A stretch of DNA of 64,000 nt from Lachnospiraceae bacterium (GTDB lineage: Bacteria; Bacillota; Clostridia; Lachnospirales; Lachnospiraceae): the NCBI GenBank assembly GCA_017556805.1, contig JAFYMC010000018.1, forward strand, positions 62,001 to 126,000, read 5' to 3'. This document shows positions 34,452 through 43,551 of this stretch, piece after piece. A program made the translations under genes and the position numbers. The notes below the pieces were generated by a model that saw nothing but the letters and a program-made list of their open reading frames with translations, had not been told where the DNA came from and did not search any database. The first letter of the stretch is position 1; each line of letters begins with the position of its first letter.

Positions 34452-35549
34452 ATGAAATTTAAACGATGTATTTCTGCCATATGCAGTTCCGCGTTAGTGC
34501 TGGGACTCTCCTTCTTATTATTTCCGCAGCCTAACGTATTTACCGATACTTCCGTATCCCCTACCGAAGCCGTAACGCCGACCGCCACACCGACGGCAAA
34601 TAATCCGACCGGCATATCCTCTACCGGAGTACAGGATTCCACGCCGACTCCGGCAGTTACACCGGCGGTTACTTTTCTACCGTTACTGACGGAAGATTTA
34701 AAAGCTCCGATTTCCGGCGTTTCCGATGTGGTTACCGCCTATATTACCGCTTACTATAACAACGATTACGAAGCTGCATCCTTACTTGTTACCGATGCAA
34801 GCTATTTGGATGCATCCGTTATGGAAAACGATTGCAGAAACGTGAAAAAGCTCGAAAACCTGGAATTGTATTCCAGACCGGGCATTGATGGTGTCTTTTC
34901 TATTGTATACGCCACCTACTCACTTTATTACAGCGATATTCAGATTTCGGTTCCGCAGCTCTCGGAATATTACGTAAAACGTATGCCGGACGGCACCTTC
35001 CTGATTCAGACCGTACCGTTTTCCGAACAGACCACGGAAGTGTTTACCCAGGCCCGCCAGTCGGGAGGCGCTTTGGAGCTGGCAGTTTCTACGCTGATTC
35101 GCCGCTATCACAATGCATGCCTTGCCGTAAACGAACCTTTGTTAAAGCAATGTGTTACCAATTCCGATTATTTAGATTTGAATTTTATCGGTTCCCGTTA
35201 CTCCATGACGGAGTATTTCACCGATTATGACTTTTTAATTTACAACGGCATCAACGAATTTGACTATGTTGCCTTTGTAACCCACAAGGAAAAAATCGTC
35301 TTTTCCGACACCGGCGCTCCTTGCATGGAATCCTACTACATAAAGGTGGACAAATCCACAGGCATACCGTCCATTTATCTGGGCATTACCTCTCTGGATA
35401 CCGACGCCTACTGTGCATCCTTGATTCAAAGCGACAAAATTCAGGAGCTTGCAAAACAGACCAATGCCGACATGGAAAATGCCTTAATGTCTGACGACGA
35501 CTTAAAGGAGTTTTACCAATTACTCGTCTCCAATTCTTCCGAAGAGTAA
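34452..35549 (+). CDS. Exported protein with Thr/Pro linker, function unknown
   Basis: 365 residues. Basic start, hydrophobic signal (about 10-25, no lipobox Cys) and a Thr/Pro-rich linker (about 35-75, TPTATPT type), then a folded domain opening with VVTAYITAYYNNDYEAASLL. That opening resembles the start of the outer domains in the 21-24 kb sigma/lipoprotein pair (helix, then G/N-D-x-E/D), so an NTF2-like fold is possible; similarity elsewhere is weak. GGAGGGG precedes the ATG. It is a single-gene unit with promoter and terminator. Confidence 0.72.
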   Translation: MKFKRCISAICSSALVLGLSFLLFPQPNVFTDTSVSPTEAVTPTATPTANNPTGISSTGVQDSTPTPAVTPAVTFLPLLTEDLKAPISGVSDVVTAYITAYYNNDYEAASLLVTDASYLDASVMENDCRNVKKLENLELYSRPGIDGVFSIVYATYSLYYSDIQISVPQLSEYYVKRMPDGTFLIQTVPFSEQTTEVFTQARQSGGALELAVSTLIRRYHNACLAVNEPLLKQCVTNSDYLDLNFIGSRYSMTEYFTDYDFLIYNGINEFDYVAFVTHKEKIVFSDTGAPCMESYYIKVDKSTGIPSIYLGITSLDTDAYCASLIQSDKIQELAKQTNADMENALMSDDDLKEFYQLLVSNSSEE

Positions 35550-35567
35550 ATAACCCTTCGCTTATAC

Positions 35568-35609
35568 AGCACCTATCGCACATTTCACAGGTACGATAGG
35601 TGCTTTTTA
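35568..35609 (+). terminator. Intrinsic terminator of the 34452 gene
   Basis: Perfect 11-bp stem AGCACCTATCG/CGATAGGTGCT (35568-35578 with 35594-35604), then five U. Confidence 0.9.
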
Positions 35610-35630
35610 TGTCCTCAAAAGCTTGTCCTC

Positions 35631-36581
35631 TTATACCTCCGTCACACTTCGTAGTGCCCCGTCCTCTGTGGAATACAAATACACATGATTCGACAATACC
35701 TCTTCCGGCTGTACCTGCTGCTCATTTACCGTCTGTATCGTCCGATTTAAGCGCTCCGGCTCCTCCTCTTCTGTTTTCTTTAACAGCAGCACCTCGTGCA
35801 CGCTGCTTGGAATCACGTAAAAATCCCCACCGAATTTTTCACCCAGTTGTCGCAACAAGTCCGGATAAAGTACTACCGCTGCTCCGCTAATCCTTCTGTA
35901 ATTGGACAATACATACAGCTGTTGGGAAACATACTCCTTTGCCGGCACAAGAACCGTGGAGACCTGCTCCGACCCGGAGATATTACATTCTCTCACCGTA
36001 TGCTCCACACACCACATTTTCTCCGGAAATAAATGCCTCGTATTTGCTACAACCGTAGGAAAATATGCCTGTGCATCACCAAGTTCCAGCGCCTCCCACA
36101 CATTTTTCGGCAACTGATAGCTTTTTATCCCCTCCTCCGCATCCTCCGTCAACACGTAAAACACTGCCAACAAATCCAGATACTCAACATAAACCGCATC
36201 CTGCAACCATTCCTCATTACTCTCTGCTTGAATCATACGTATAAACAAATGGCTGACAATCCAATCCCTCTCTAAAAAATCCGGTACCTGTTCCCGTACC
36301 CGTTCACACTCATTCCATACAATATCCGCCAGCTGCTCCGCCAATAAAATCTCACTTTCGCCGCTACAATAGGAACGATACAACTCATCCATGTAAAAGC
36401 ACGGAATACACTCACTCTCCGCCTTCCGGATATGCAATACATCCTTTAATACTCCGTTATTCTTTCTTACTCTGGAAAGCTCTGTTTCATATCCCTCTCC
36501 CAGTACCGCAAGCACCTGTCTGCTTATCTCCTCCGCAAACCGTATCCGGTTCATCCTTATTCTACTTGTTTCTTCCTGCAT
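35631..36581 (-). CDS. DUF5688-like protein
   Basis: 316 residues, soluble, acidic, no signal peptide. Typical family text: VLHIRKAESECIPCFYMDELY, VFYVLTEDAEEGIKSYQLPK, PEKMWCVEHTVRECN and the C-terminal LLRQLGEKFGGDFYVIPSSVHEVLL (given here in part). These proteins are common, often multi-copy, in Lachnospiraceae and have no known function. Start 36581 has AAAGG at 11 bases; an upstream in-frame extension lacks a ribosome site. Confidence 0.7.
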   Translation of the reverse strand: MQEETSRIRMNRIRFAEEISRQVLAVLGEGYETELSRVRKNNGVLKDVLHIRKAESECIPCFYMDELYRSYCSGESEILLAEQLADIVWNECERVREQVPDFLERDWIVSHLFIRMIQAESNEEWLQDAVYVEYLDLLAVFYVLTEDAEEGIKSYQLPKNVWEALELGDAQAYFPTVVANTRHLFPEKMWCVEHTVRECNISGSEQVSTVLVPAKEYVSQQLYVLSNYRRISGAAVVLYPDLLRQLGEKFGGDFYVIPSSVHEVLLLKKTEEEEPERLNRTIQTVNEQQVQPEEVLSNHVYLYSTEDGALRSVTEV

Positions 36582-36905
36582 TTTAACGCCTTTCTTTTTT
36601 GCATTACAATTAGGCCTAAGTATCCCGTCATTTTCTCCTAACAATCGTCCCCAGGAACAAGCTCTGAAGCAGAGCAAAGATATTCAGAAATTCGAATTCG
36701 TATGTGATATCTTAGTTTCATTTTATCAAGCAGCCGCTCAATTTGCAAGACGGAATAATCACCAAACTTCTCCCTCGTTCTTTATGCATTCCGCTGAATT
36801 TATTCACGCAAAAAAAGTGGCGCAAAGCCTTCTGTTTTAAGGCTTTTGCCACTTTTTGCATATTGATTCCCATATATTTCCAGCCACCGTTTTCGGGCGG
36901 AATTC
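36582..36905. other. Intergenic stretch between the DUF5688-like gene and nfnB
   Basis: Contains the nfnAB terminator (36811-36858), a small hairpin GCTCTG/CAGAGC near 36660-36674 and presumably the promoter of the DUF5688-like gene, which I cannot place with confidence. No coding region is supported. Confidence 0.5.
36811..36858 (-). terminator. Intrinsic terminator of nfnAB
   Basis: Long interrupted stem: AAGTGGC and AAAGCCTT arms pair with AAGGCTTT and GCCACTT, with small bulges, then a run of U on the minus strand (36811-36816 as A). The opposite side also has U residues, so it may work both ways. Confidence 0.85.
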
Positions 36906-38291
36906 TTATTTTTCGGAAAGGTACTCGTGAATTCCTTTGGCCGCCGCTTTTCCGGCACCCATGGCCAGAATTACCGTTGCCGCACCGGTCACCGCATCGC
37001 CGCCGGCAAACACACCTTCCTTGCTGGTGCAACCGGTCTCCTCCGTTGCCACAATACAACCTCTCCGGTTTGCTTCCAGACCCTTGGTTGTGGAAACAAT
37101 GAGCGGATTCGGACTGGTTCCCAACGACATGATTACCGTATCCAACGTAAGTGTAAAGTCAGAACCCTCTACCTCAACCGGTTGACGACGTCCTGATGCA
37201 TCCGGTGCACCAAGCTCCATTTGTACACAACGCATTCCCTTTACCCAACCGTTTTCGTCCACCAGAATTTCCTTCGGATTGGTCAGAAGTTTAAAGATAA
37301 CGCCTTCTTCCTTTGCGTGATGTACCTCTTCCACACGGGCCGGAAGCTCTTCCTCTCCACGGCGATATACAATATATACCTCCGCACCGAGACGTAACGC
37401 CGTACGCGCCGCATCCATGGCAACGTTTCCGCCGCCTACCACCGCCACCTTTTTACCGGCAGCAATCGGGGTATCATGGTCATCCGTAAAGGCCTTCATC
37501 AAATTGTTACGGGTCAGGTACTCATTGGCAGAAAATACGCCGTTGGCATTCTCCCCCGGAATTCCCATAAACTTCGGAAGTCCCGCACCGGAGCCTACAA
37601 ATACGGCAGAAAATCCCTCTTCCGTCAGAAGCTCATCAATGGTCACAGACTTACCGATGACCACATTGGTCTCTATCTTAACACCTAACGCTTTTACATT
37701 CTCAATCTCGCTCTTAACAACCGTATCCTTCGGCAGACGAAACTCCGGAATACCGTAAACCAGTACACCGCCCGGCTCGTGAAGCGCCTCAAAAATCGTC
37801 ACATCGTAGCCGTTCTTTGCCAAATCCCCGGCACAGGTAAGACCTGCCGGGCCGGAACCGATGACTGCCACCTTTTTATTCTTCTTTTCTGCCTGTACCA
37901 CAGGACGAAGCTCATGCTCTCTGGCATAATCCGCCACGAACCGCTCCAGCTTACCGATGGAGATAGCCTCACCCTTAATTCCGCGGATACACTTTGCCTC
38001 ACACTGGGACTCCTGCGGACATACGCGACCGCATACCGCCGGCAGAGCGGAATACTCGGAAATCACGTGGTATGCACCTTCCACATCACCCTCGCTCACC
38101 TTTCCGATAAAACGCGGAATATCGATATTTACCGGACAACCGGTCTGACACTTCGGATTCTTACACTTTAAACAACGGTCTGCCTCCGCTTTTGCTTCCT
38201 CTAAGGAATACCCAAGGCATACCTCATCAAAATTATGCGCACGTACCGCCGGGTCCTGTTCGCGCACCGGAACACGTTTTAACACATCCAT
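36906..38291 (-). CDS. nfnB: NfnB: NADPH-binding subunit of electron-bifurcating transhydrogenase
   Basis: 461 residues resembling the glutamate synthase small subunit. N-terminal Fe-S cysteines: CLKCKNPKCQTGCP and CGRVCPQESQCEAKC. FAD site IGSGPAGLTCAGDLAKNGY; NADPH site VVGGGNVAMDAARTALRLG; final FAD motif VFAGGDAVTGAATVILAM. Because the upstream partner is an NfnA-type FAD/NAD protein, and no glutamate synthase large subunit is present, the pair is best read as NfnAB, which couples NADH and reduced ferredoxin to NADP+ reduction. An alternative is sulfide dehydrogenase or GltD. Confidence 0.82.
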   Translation of the reverse strand: MDVLKRVPVREQDPAVRAHNFDEVCLGYSLEEAKAEADRCLKCKNPKCQTGCPVNIDIPRFIGKVSEGDVEGAYHVISEYSALPAVCGRVCPQESQCEAKCIRGIKGEAISIGKLERFVADYAREHELRPVVQAEKKNKKVAVIGSGPAGLTCAGDLAKNGYDVTIFEALHEPGGVLVYGIPEFRLPKDTVVKSEIENVKALGVKIETNVVIGKSVTIDELLTEEGFSAVFVGSGAGLPKFMGIPGENANGVFSANEYLTRNNLMKAFTDDHDTPIAAGKKVAVVGGGNVAMDAARTALRLGAEVYIVYRRGEEELPARVEEVHHAKEEGVIFKLLTNPKEILVDENGWVKGMRCVQMELGAPDASGRRQPVEVEGSDFTLTLDTVIMSLGTSPNPLIVSTTKGLEANRRGCIVATEETGCTSKEGVFAGGDAVTGAATVILAMGAGKAAAKGIHEYLSEK

Positions 38292-38316
38292 CTTTTCTCT
38301 CCTACATTCTATGCAT

Positions 38317-39198
38317 TTATTCGCAATGACCGCAACCGCCGTGATGGGTCGCGCCCTCTTTTTCCTTTAAGTATCTGCGTCCTTCTTCCGTCTTGTACAT
38401 CTGCTGACGCTTCATGGCCTGGTCAAAATCCACCAAATGGCCGTCAAACTCCGGACCGTCCACACAGGCAAACTTAATCTCATTTCCCACAGCCACACGA
38501 CATGCTCCGCACATACCGGTACCGTCCACCATAATCGGGTTCAGACTCACAATGGTCGGGATACCTAATTCCTTCGTCAGAAGGCTCACAAACTTCATCA
38601 TAATCAGCGGCCCGATGGCAACCACCATATCATAGGACTTGTTCTCCTCCCGCACAAGCTTCTTGATGCAGTCGTTTACGTTACCCTTCATCCCGTAAGA
38701 ACCGTCATCCGTGGTCACGTAAAGATTCTCCGCAACCGCGCGCATCTCATCCTCTAAAATCACAAGACTCTGATTTCTGGCTCCGATAATACAATCCGCC
38801 GCAATCCCCTTACTATGTAACCACTTTACCTGCGGGTACACCGGTGCGGTTCCCACACCGCCGGCCACAAATAAAATCTTTTTCTTTTGAAGCTCCTCCG
38901 CCGGCTCATCGATCCACTCGCAGTAATTCCCGAGCGGTCCCACAAAATCCCGAAAAAAATCTCCCTGTTCCAAAGCACCCATACGATGGGTGGATACTCC
39001 CACTGTCTGGAACACAATCGTAACCGTGCCCTTCTCTCTGGAATAATCACAAATCGTCAGCGGAATACGCTCCCCCCGCTCATCTATTTTTACAATCACA
39101 AACTGGCCCGGCAAACAGGATTTTGCTACCCGTTCCGCCTTTACTTCCATCATTACAATGGCATCACTTAACTGTTCTTTTCTTATAATCTCGTACAT
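38317..39198 (-). CDS. nfnA: NfnA: FAD/NAD-binding subunit of electron-bifurcating transhydrogenase
   Basis: 293 residues, ferredoxin-reductase fold. FAD motif RIPLTICDYS, NAD site FVAGGVGTAPVYPQVKWL, and a C-terminal [2Fe-2S] site in VDGTGMCGACRVAV with a third Cys in KFACVDGPEFDGH; the Asp plus three Cys pattern fits NfnA/sulfide dehydrogenase beta. The tail HHGGCGHCE adds more Cys/His. ATG at 39198 is preceded by a weak GGATGG. It is 25 bp before nfnB and forms one operon. Confidence 0.82.
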   Translation of the reverse strand: MYEIIRKEQLSDAIVMMEVKAERVAKSCLPGQFVIVKIDERGERIPLTICDYSREKGTVTIVFQTVGVSTHRMGALEQGDFFRDFVGPLGNYCEWIDEPAEELQKKKILFVAGGVGTAPVYPQVKWLHSKGIAADCIIGARNQSLVILEDEMRAVAENLYVTTDDGSYGMKGNVNDCIKKLVREENKSYDMVVAIGPLIMMKFVSLLTKELGIPTIVSLNPIMVDGTGMCGACRVAVGNEIKFACVDGPEFDGHLVDFDQAMKRQQMYKTEEGRRYLKEKEGATHHGGCGHCE

Positions 39199-39374
39199 AT
39201 TACCATCCGTATTCCTTCCAAAATATCCCAGTTTTCGCCCAATAAGGCCTACCATCATTACATAATATCACATTTCTTTCATAATTTCCACTACAAAAAG
39301 CAAAAACTTTCCCTGTCTTTTTTCAGTAAAAAATGTACTTCAAAAAAAATTTTCACAAAAATATAAAAAAAGAC

Positions 39375-39403
39375 TTTACTTCAATTCTTTGTCGTGGTAA
39401 AAT
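39375..39403 (+). promoter_or_regulatory. Promoter of yerC
   Basis: TTTACT (39375-39380), 17-base spacer with extended GTGG before TAAAAT (39398-39403). The upstream region is A/T-tract rich. Confidence 0.65.
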
Positions 39404-39454
39404 ATCACTGTAAAAAAAGAAAATACTTTCCAATACTAAGGAGGTTTATCTCAT

Positions 39455-39769
39455 ATGAGTAAAACAATCAGAACACCTGCTGTAGACTATTTATTTGACG
39501 CTATCCTCTCTCTCAAAGACAGAGAAGAGTGCTATACTTTCTTCGAAGATGTATGTACCATCAACGAGCTGCTTTCTCTTTCCCAGCGTTTTGAAGTAGC
39601 GGCTATGCTCCGCTCCCACAAGACCTATCTGGAAATCGCAGAGAAGACCGGTGCATCCACCGCGACCATCAGCCGCGTCAACCGTTCCTTAAACTATGGT
39701 AACGACGGTTACGATATGGTGTTCGAGCGTATTCCGCAGCTTCCGATTGAGGATTCTTCCGAGTCCTAA
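39455..39769 (+). CDS. yerC: YerC/YecD family TrpR-like DNA-binding protein
   Basis: 104 residues, helix-turn-helix of the Trp repressor superfamily. Typical blocks: DAILSLKDREECYTFFEDVC, LSLSQRFEVAAMLRSHKTY and EIAEKTGASTATISRVNRSL. It regulates unknown targets; a role in tryptophan metabolism is not implied. Strong AAGGAGGT at the ATG. Neighbouring pcrA on the plus strand fits a common Firmicutes arrangement, with a minus-strand gene between here. Confidence 0.9.
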   Translation: MSKTIRTPAVDYLFDAILSLKDREECYTFFEDVCTINELLSLSQRFEVAAMLRSHKTYLEIAEKTGASTATISRVNRSLNYGNDGYDMVFERIPQLPIEDSSES

Positions 39770-39785
39770 TCCCGAGTCAAAAACA

Positions 39786-39832
39786 AACAAGTGTCGCAGT
39801 TCCTCATCGGTTCTGCGACACTTGTTCTTTTT
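39786..39832 (+). terminator. Intrinsic terminator of yerC
   Basis: Perfect 14-bp stem (39786-39799 with 39813-39826), 13-base loop, then CUUUUU. Confidence 0.92.
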
Positions 39833-39847
39833 AACGTTATAATTCTT

Positions 39848-40543
39848 TTACTTCTTTTTTTCCGACTTCTTTTCCTCTTTCTTGTCGGCCTTCTCTTCCT
39901 TCTTCTTTGCCTTCTCCTGCTTCTCATCCTTTTCCGAAGCCTCCGCCTCATGCGGTGCAAACTCCTTATCGATGATCTGCTCGATAATCTGCTTCTTCAT
40001 ATATACATCAAAGCTCAGCATGCAAATCAAAGAAAGCTTCCGTAAAAACTCCTGCTGGTCCTTCTTCTTTACGTCACCGTAAGTCCCCTGAACCGCCTTC
40101 CACTTTCTGGCCAAATCCTTGGCCACCACATCGGACTGGGCCTTCTGAATCGCAAAAATCTCCTCATAAATCTTCTCAAACGGTACCTCTCCCGCACCGT
40201 CGAAAAACTTCTCATTGAGCGGTTTTAAAATCGCCTGAATATCCGTAATGGACAATACACCTTTTAAGTAATAAATCAAAATCAAGAGGTACATGTGATC
40301 CTTGGAATACTTCTTCTTATTCGGAGACGGCAAAAGCTCGTTCTTCGTATAGTTGTTAATCATGGTCTTGGTTAACAACTTGTCCTCGTCATAGCGCTTC
40401 GAAGAAGCCAGATGACGGTCCATAAAGGTCGTTACCTGATCCATATATAAATCAATGTTCGGCAGCTCGTCCGGCTGTACATAGGAAATCTCTTTCAATC
40501 TGTCGAGAAGCTCACGCAACTCTTCACTGTCTTCCCAGGCCAT
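39848..40543 (-). CDS. DUF1836 MerR-like HTH regulator
   Basis: 231 residues. The DUF1836 core (about 50-150) includes LTKTMINNYTKNELLPSPNK, YSKDHMYLLILIYYLKGVLS and ITDIQAILKPL, resembling a MerR-type winged helix. The C-terminal 45 residues are a Lys/Glu-rich charged tail. GGAGG and a near-consensus promoter precede it; its 3-prime end faces the yerC terminator. Targets unknown. Confidence 0.82.
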   Translation of the reverse strand: MAWEDSEELRELLDRLKEISYVQPDELPNIDLYMDQVTTFMDRHLASSKRYDEDKLLTKTMINNYTKNELLPSPNKKKYSKDHMYLLILIYYLKGVLSITDIQAILKPLNEKFFDGAGEVPFEKIYEEIFAIQKAQSDVVAKDLARKWKAVQGTYGDVKKKDQQEFLRKLSLICMLSFDVYMKKQIIEQIIDKEFAPHEAEASEKDEKQEKAKKKEEKADKKEEKKSEKKK

Positions 40544-40572
40544 CCCATCAACCTCCTTCTCTTCCTCTCTAT

Positions 40573-40601
40573 ATTATATAGTATTCGAAACCGCGTTGCA
40601 A
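40573..40601 (-). promoter_or_regulatory. Promoter of the DUF1836 gene
   Basis: Minus strand TTGCAA (40596-40601), 17-base spacer, TATAAT (40573-40578), about 30 bases before the start codon. Confidence 0.8.
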
Positions 40602-40720
40602 GTACTTTCTTTTTTTCTTCCGGTATGATATACTGTTACAAAGTAGTGAGTTCCGTCCCATAGAATACTTATCCCACATAAGGAGCGGAACGAGAAAAAC
40701 ACCTGAGAAACGAGGCTATT

Positions 40721-43066
40721 ATGAGTATATACGACACCTTAAATCCAATGCAGCGCGAAGCTGTTTTTTTTGACAAAGGACCGCTCCTTATTTTAGCGGG
40801 TGCAGGCTCCGGAAAGACCAGAGTTTTGACCCACCGTATCGCCTATTTAATTGAAGAACAGGGTGTCAGTCCCTTCCAGATTCTCGCCATTACCTTCACC
40901 AACAAGGCGGCCAAGGAAATGCGGGAACGTGTAGACAAAATCGTCAGCTACGGTGCGGAAAACATCTGGGTCAGCACCTTCCACTCCACCTGCGTGCGGA
41001 TTTTGCGTCGTTTTATCGAATCCCTAGGCTACAGCCGGAACTTTACCATTTACGATTCCGACGACCAGAAAACGCTGGTGCGGGATATTTGTAAATCCTT
41101 AAACATCGATACGAAGAACGTAAAGGAGAGGACCTTTTTGTCCGCCATTTCCTCCGCAAAGGATGAGCTGATTTCTCCGGAGGAGTACGCCATGCGGGCC
41201 AACATGGACTTTTCCAAAAAGAACTTTTCCCGGGTTTATACCGAGTATCAGAAGCGTTTAAAGGCCAGCAACGCCCTGGACTTTGACGATTTGATTATGA
41301 AAACCGTGGAGCTGTTCCAGACAAACCCGGAGGTTCTTGACTACTACCGCCGCCGCTTCCGTTACATCATGGTGGACGAGTACCAGGATACTAACACCGC
41401 CCAGTTCCGCCTCATCTCCCTTCTGGCAAACTATACCAACGAGGAAGGGGAACCGGAACAGAACCTTTGCGTGGTAGGTGACGACGACCAGTCCATCTAC
41501 AAATTCCGCGGCGCCAACATTCAGAACATATTGAACTTTGAAAAGATTTACCCGAATGCCCACGTCATCCGTCTGGAGCAGAACTACCGCTCCACCGGCA
41601 ACATTTTGTCTGCGGCAAACGAGGTGATTCATCATAACATCGGCAGAAAAGACAAGTCCCTTTGGACCGAGAACGAGGAGGGTTCTCCGGTGTTCTTCAC
41701 CCAGTACCCGACAGACTATGCCGAAGCCGAGGGTGTGGCCCAGAGTATCCGGGACTACGCCGACGAAAAGAGCGCTGCCTATAAGGACTTTGCGATTTTA
41801 TACCGCACCAACGCCCAGTCCCGTGTCTTCGAAGAAAAACTCATCGCCAGAAACATTCCGTACCGCGTCATCGGAAGCATCAACTTCTACCAGCGTAAGG
41901 AAATCAAAGACCTTCTGGCTTACTTAAAGACCATTGATAACGCATTGGATAACCTGGCAGTAAAACGTATCATCAATGTCCCGAAGCGCGGCATCGGCCT
42001 CACCACCGTGGACCGAATCGATGACTATGCGGAGGCAAACGGTATGACCTTTTACGAAGCCCTGCGTCACGCGGAATTTATTCCGTCCGTGGCTCGTGCC
42101 TGCGGAAAGCTTACCTCCTTTGTGGCCTTTATCGAAGCCCTGCGGAGCAAGCCGATTGGTCAAAGCTACACCTTAAAGAACTTAATCGAGGAAATCATGG
42201 AAGGTACGGGGCTTACCGAGGAAATCAAATCCTCCGCCGCCGATGAAGAAGAAGCCGCAGAACGCCTGGCAAACGTAGACGAACTCATTAACAAGGCCGT
42301 GCTCTACGAGCAAACCGCCGACGAACCGACCTTAAGCGGTTTCCTCGAGGAAGTAGCTCTCGTAGCAGACATTGATACCTTAGACGAATCCACGGATGTA
42401 ACGGTCCTTATGACACTGCATGCCGCAAAGGGACTGGAGTTCCCGTACGTGTACTTATGCGGTATGGAAGACGGACTCTTCCCGAGTTACGCTTCCATCA
42501 ACGCCGACAATCCGACGGAGGAGATTGAAGAGGAACGTCGGCTTTGCTACGTAGGTATCACCCGTGCCAAGAAGGAGCTCCACTTAAGTGCCGCCTCCGC
42601 TCGTATGGCAAGAGGCGAAACCCAATACAACCCGACCTCCCGTTTCATCAAGGAGATTCCGCGGTACTTACTTAAAATGGAGCAGGCCGGCTCCCAGAAC
42701 ACCTTCCGTAACAACGCCTTCGGCGGCAGTCCGATTCGGACCATGTCCGGCGGTAGTATGCCGGTTCCGCGAAAATCGGTTACCTATAGTAACGCCGCAG
42801 GTGACTTTGATTTCGAGAAGCCAAAGCCGCGCCCGTCCGCCATGCCGTACGCTTCCACCCCTGCCGCACCGGCGAAAAACTTCGGTGCAGGCCCGGCAGG
42901 CTCTCTGGACTACGCAGTAGGTGATAAGGTCCGCCACATCAAATTCGGTGCGGGCACCGTCACCAACATCGTAAGCGGCGGCCGAGACTACGAGGTCACG
43001 GTACTCTTTGACACCTACGGTGTGAAAAAACTGCTGGCGTCCTTCGCTAACCTAAAAAAGTGTTAG
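40721..43066 (+). CDS. pcrA: ATP-dependent DNA helicase PcrA
   Basis: 781-residue UvrD/PcrA superfamily 1A helicase: Walker A LAGAGSGKTRVLTHR, motif Ia ITFTNKAAKEM, DEYQDTN (Walker B), GDDDQSIYKFRGA, EQNYRST, TLHAAKGLEF and RRLCYVGITRAKKEL. The C-terminal ~70 residues (DKVRHIKFGAGTVTNI) are the Tudor-like domain that contacts RNA polymerase in PcrA. ATG at 40721 has a modest GAGG upstream. A TATGATATACT box near 40633-40643 is the likely -10, but the -35 is unclear. Confidence 0.95.
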   Translation: MSIYDTLNPMQREAVFFDKGPLLILAGAGSGKTRVLTHRIAYLIEEQGVSPFQILAITFTNKAAKEMRERVDKIVSYGAENIWVSTFHSTCVRILRRFIESLGYSRNFTIYDSDDQKTLVRDICKSLNIDTKNVKERTFLSAISSAKDELISPEEYAMRANMDFSKKNFSRVYTEYQKRLKASNALDFDDLIMKTVELFQTNPEVLDYYRRRFRYIMVDEYQDTNTAQFRLISLLANYTNEEGEPEQNLCVVGDDDQSIYKFRGANIQNILNFEKIYPNAHVIRLEQNYRSTGNILSAANEVIHHNIGRKDKSLWTENEEGSPVFFTQYPTDYAEAEGVAQSIRDYADEKSAAYKDFAILYRTNAQSRVFEEKLIARNIPYRVIGSINFYQRKEIKDLLAYLKTIDNALDNLAVKRIINVPKRGIGLTTVDRIDDYAEANGMTFYEALRHAEFIPSVARACGKLTSFVAFIEALRSKPIGQSYTLKNLIEEIMEGTGLTEEIKSSAADEEEAAERLANVDELINKAVLYEQTADEPTLSGFLEEVALVADIDTLDESTDVTVLMTLHAAKGLEFPYVYLCGMEDGLFPSYASINADNPTEEIEEERRLCYVGITRAKKELHLSAASARMARGETQYNPTSRFIKEIPRYLLKMEQAGSQNTFRNNAFGGSPIRTMSGGSMPVPRKSVTYSNAAGDFDFEKPKPRPSAMPYASTPAAPAKNFGAGPAGSLDYAVGDKVRHIKFGAGTVTNIVSGGRDYEVTVLFDTYGVKKLLASFANLKKC

Positions 43067-43171
43067 TTTTAGAAAATTTTTCTAGTAATTTATGTCACAC
43101 TATGGTATACTCTAACTAAATAGGAAGAGTAAACGTATATTATTTTCACAATAGGAAAGGATGGACCTGCT

Positions 43172-43456
43172 ATGAACAACATCATGAAAAAGTTAGAAGA
43201 TTTGGTTTCCAGCAACGATAAGCTTGCTGAGTTACTTCGCTTAAAGAAGGAAGAAGAAGAGTTCGAAAAGAAGAATACCGCACTTTATGTATTCGCTATC
43301 ATCGGCGCGGTAGCTGCTATTGCCCTGATTGCATACGCCGTATACCGTTACCTGAATCCGGTTTACGTAGAGGATGGTGAATTCGAGGATGAGTACGAGC
43401 TGTTAGAGGACGACTACATCCCGGAGGATGCATCCGATGCGGATTTTGAGGAGTAA
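43172..43456 (+). CDS. Small single-pass membrane protein with acidic tail
   Basis: 94 residues: charged N-terminal helix (about 1-35), membrane helix (about 40-60, LYVFAIIGAVAAIALIAYAV) and a very acidic C-terminus (about 68-94). Similar short proteins occur next to pcrA in Lachnospiraceae. AAGGA precedes the ATG and a terminator follows. Function unknown. Confidence 0.72.
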   Translation: MNNIMKKLEDLVSSNDKLAELLRLKKEEEEFEKKNTALYVFAIIGAVAAIALIAYAVYRYLNPVYVEDGEFEDEYELLEDDYIPEDASDADFEE

Positions 43457-43472
43457 ACATTATTAACAAGAG

Positions 43473-43514
43473 AAAGAAGGAAGCACACCCACGGGTGAGC
43501 TTCCTTCTTTTTAA
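43473..43514 (+). terminator. Intrinsic terminator after the small membrane protein
   Basis: Perfect 12-bp stem AAAGAAGGAAGC/GCTTCCTTCTTT (43473-43484 with 43499-43510) and a following U-run. Confidence 0.9.
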
Positions 43515-43551
43515 GTTCCTTATATTAAATATACTCTGCGAAAACAACCAC

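Noticed and set aside
36718..37059. 113-codon minus-strand frame over the nfnB end
   Set aside because: Out of frame with nfnB and reads through the terminator; Gly/Arg/Cys-rich text is a frame shadow.
36906..38291. Glutamate synthase small subunit (gltD) as the main call
   Set aside because: The adjacent FAD/NAD-binding partner and absence of a large subunit favour NfnB.
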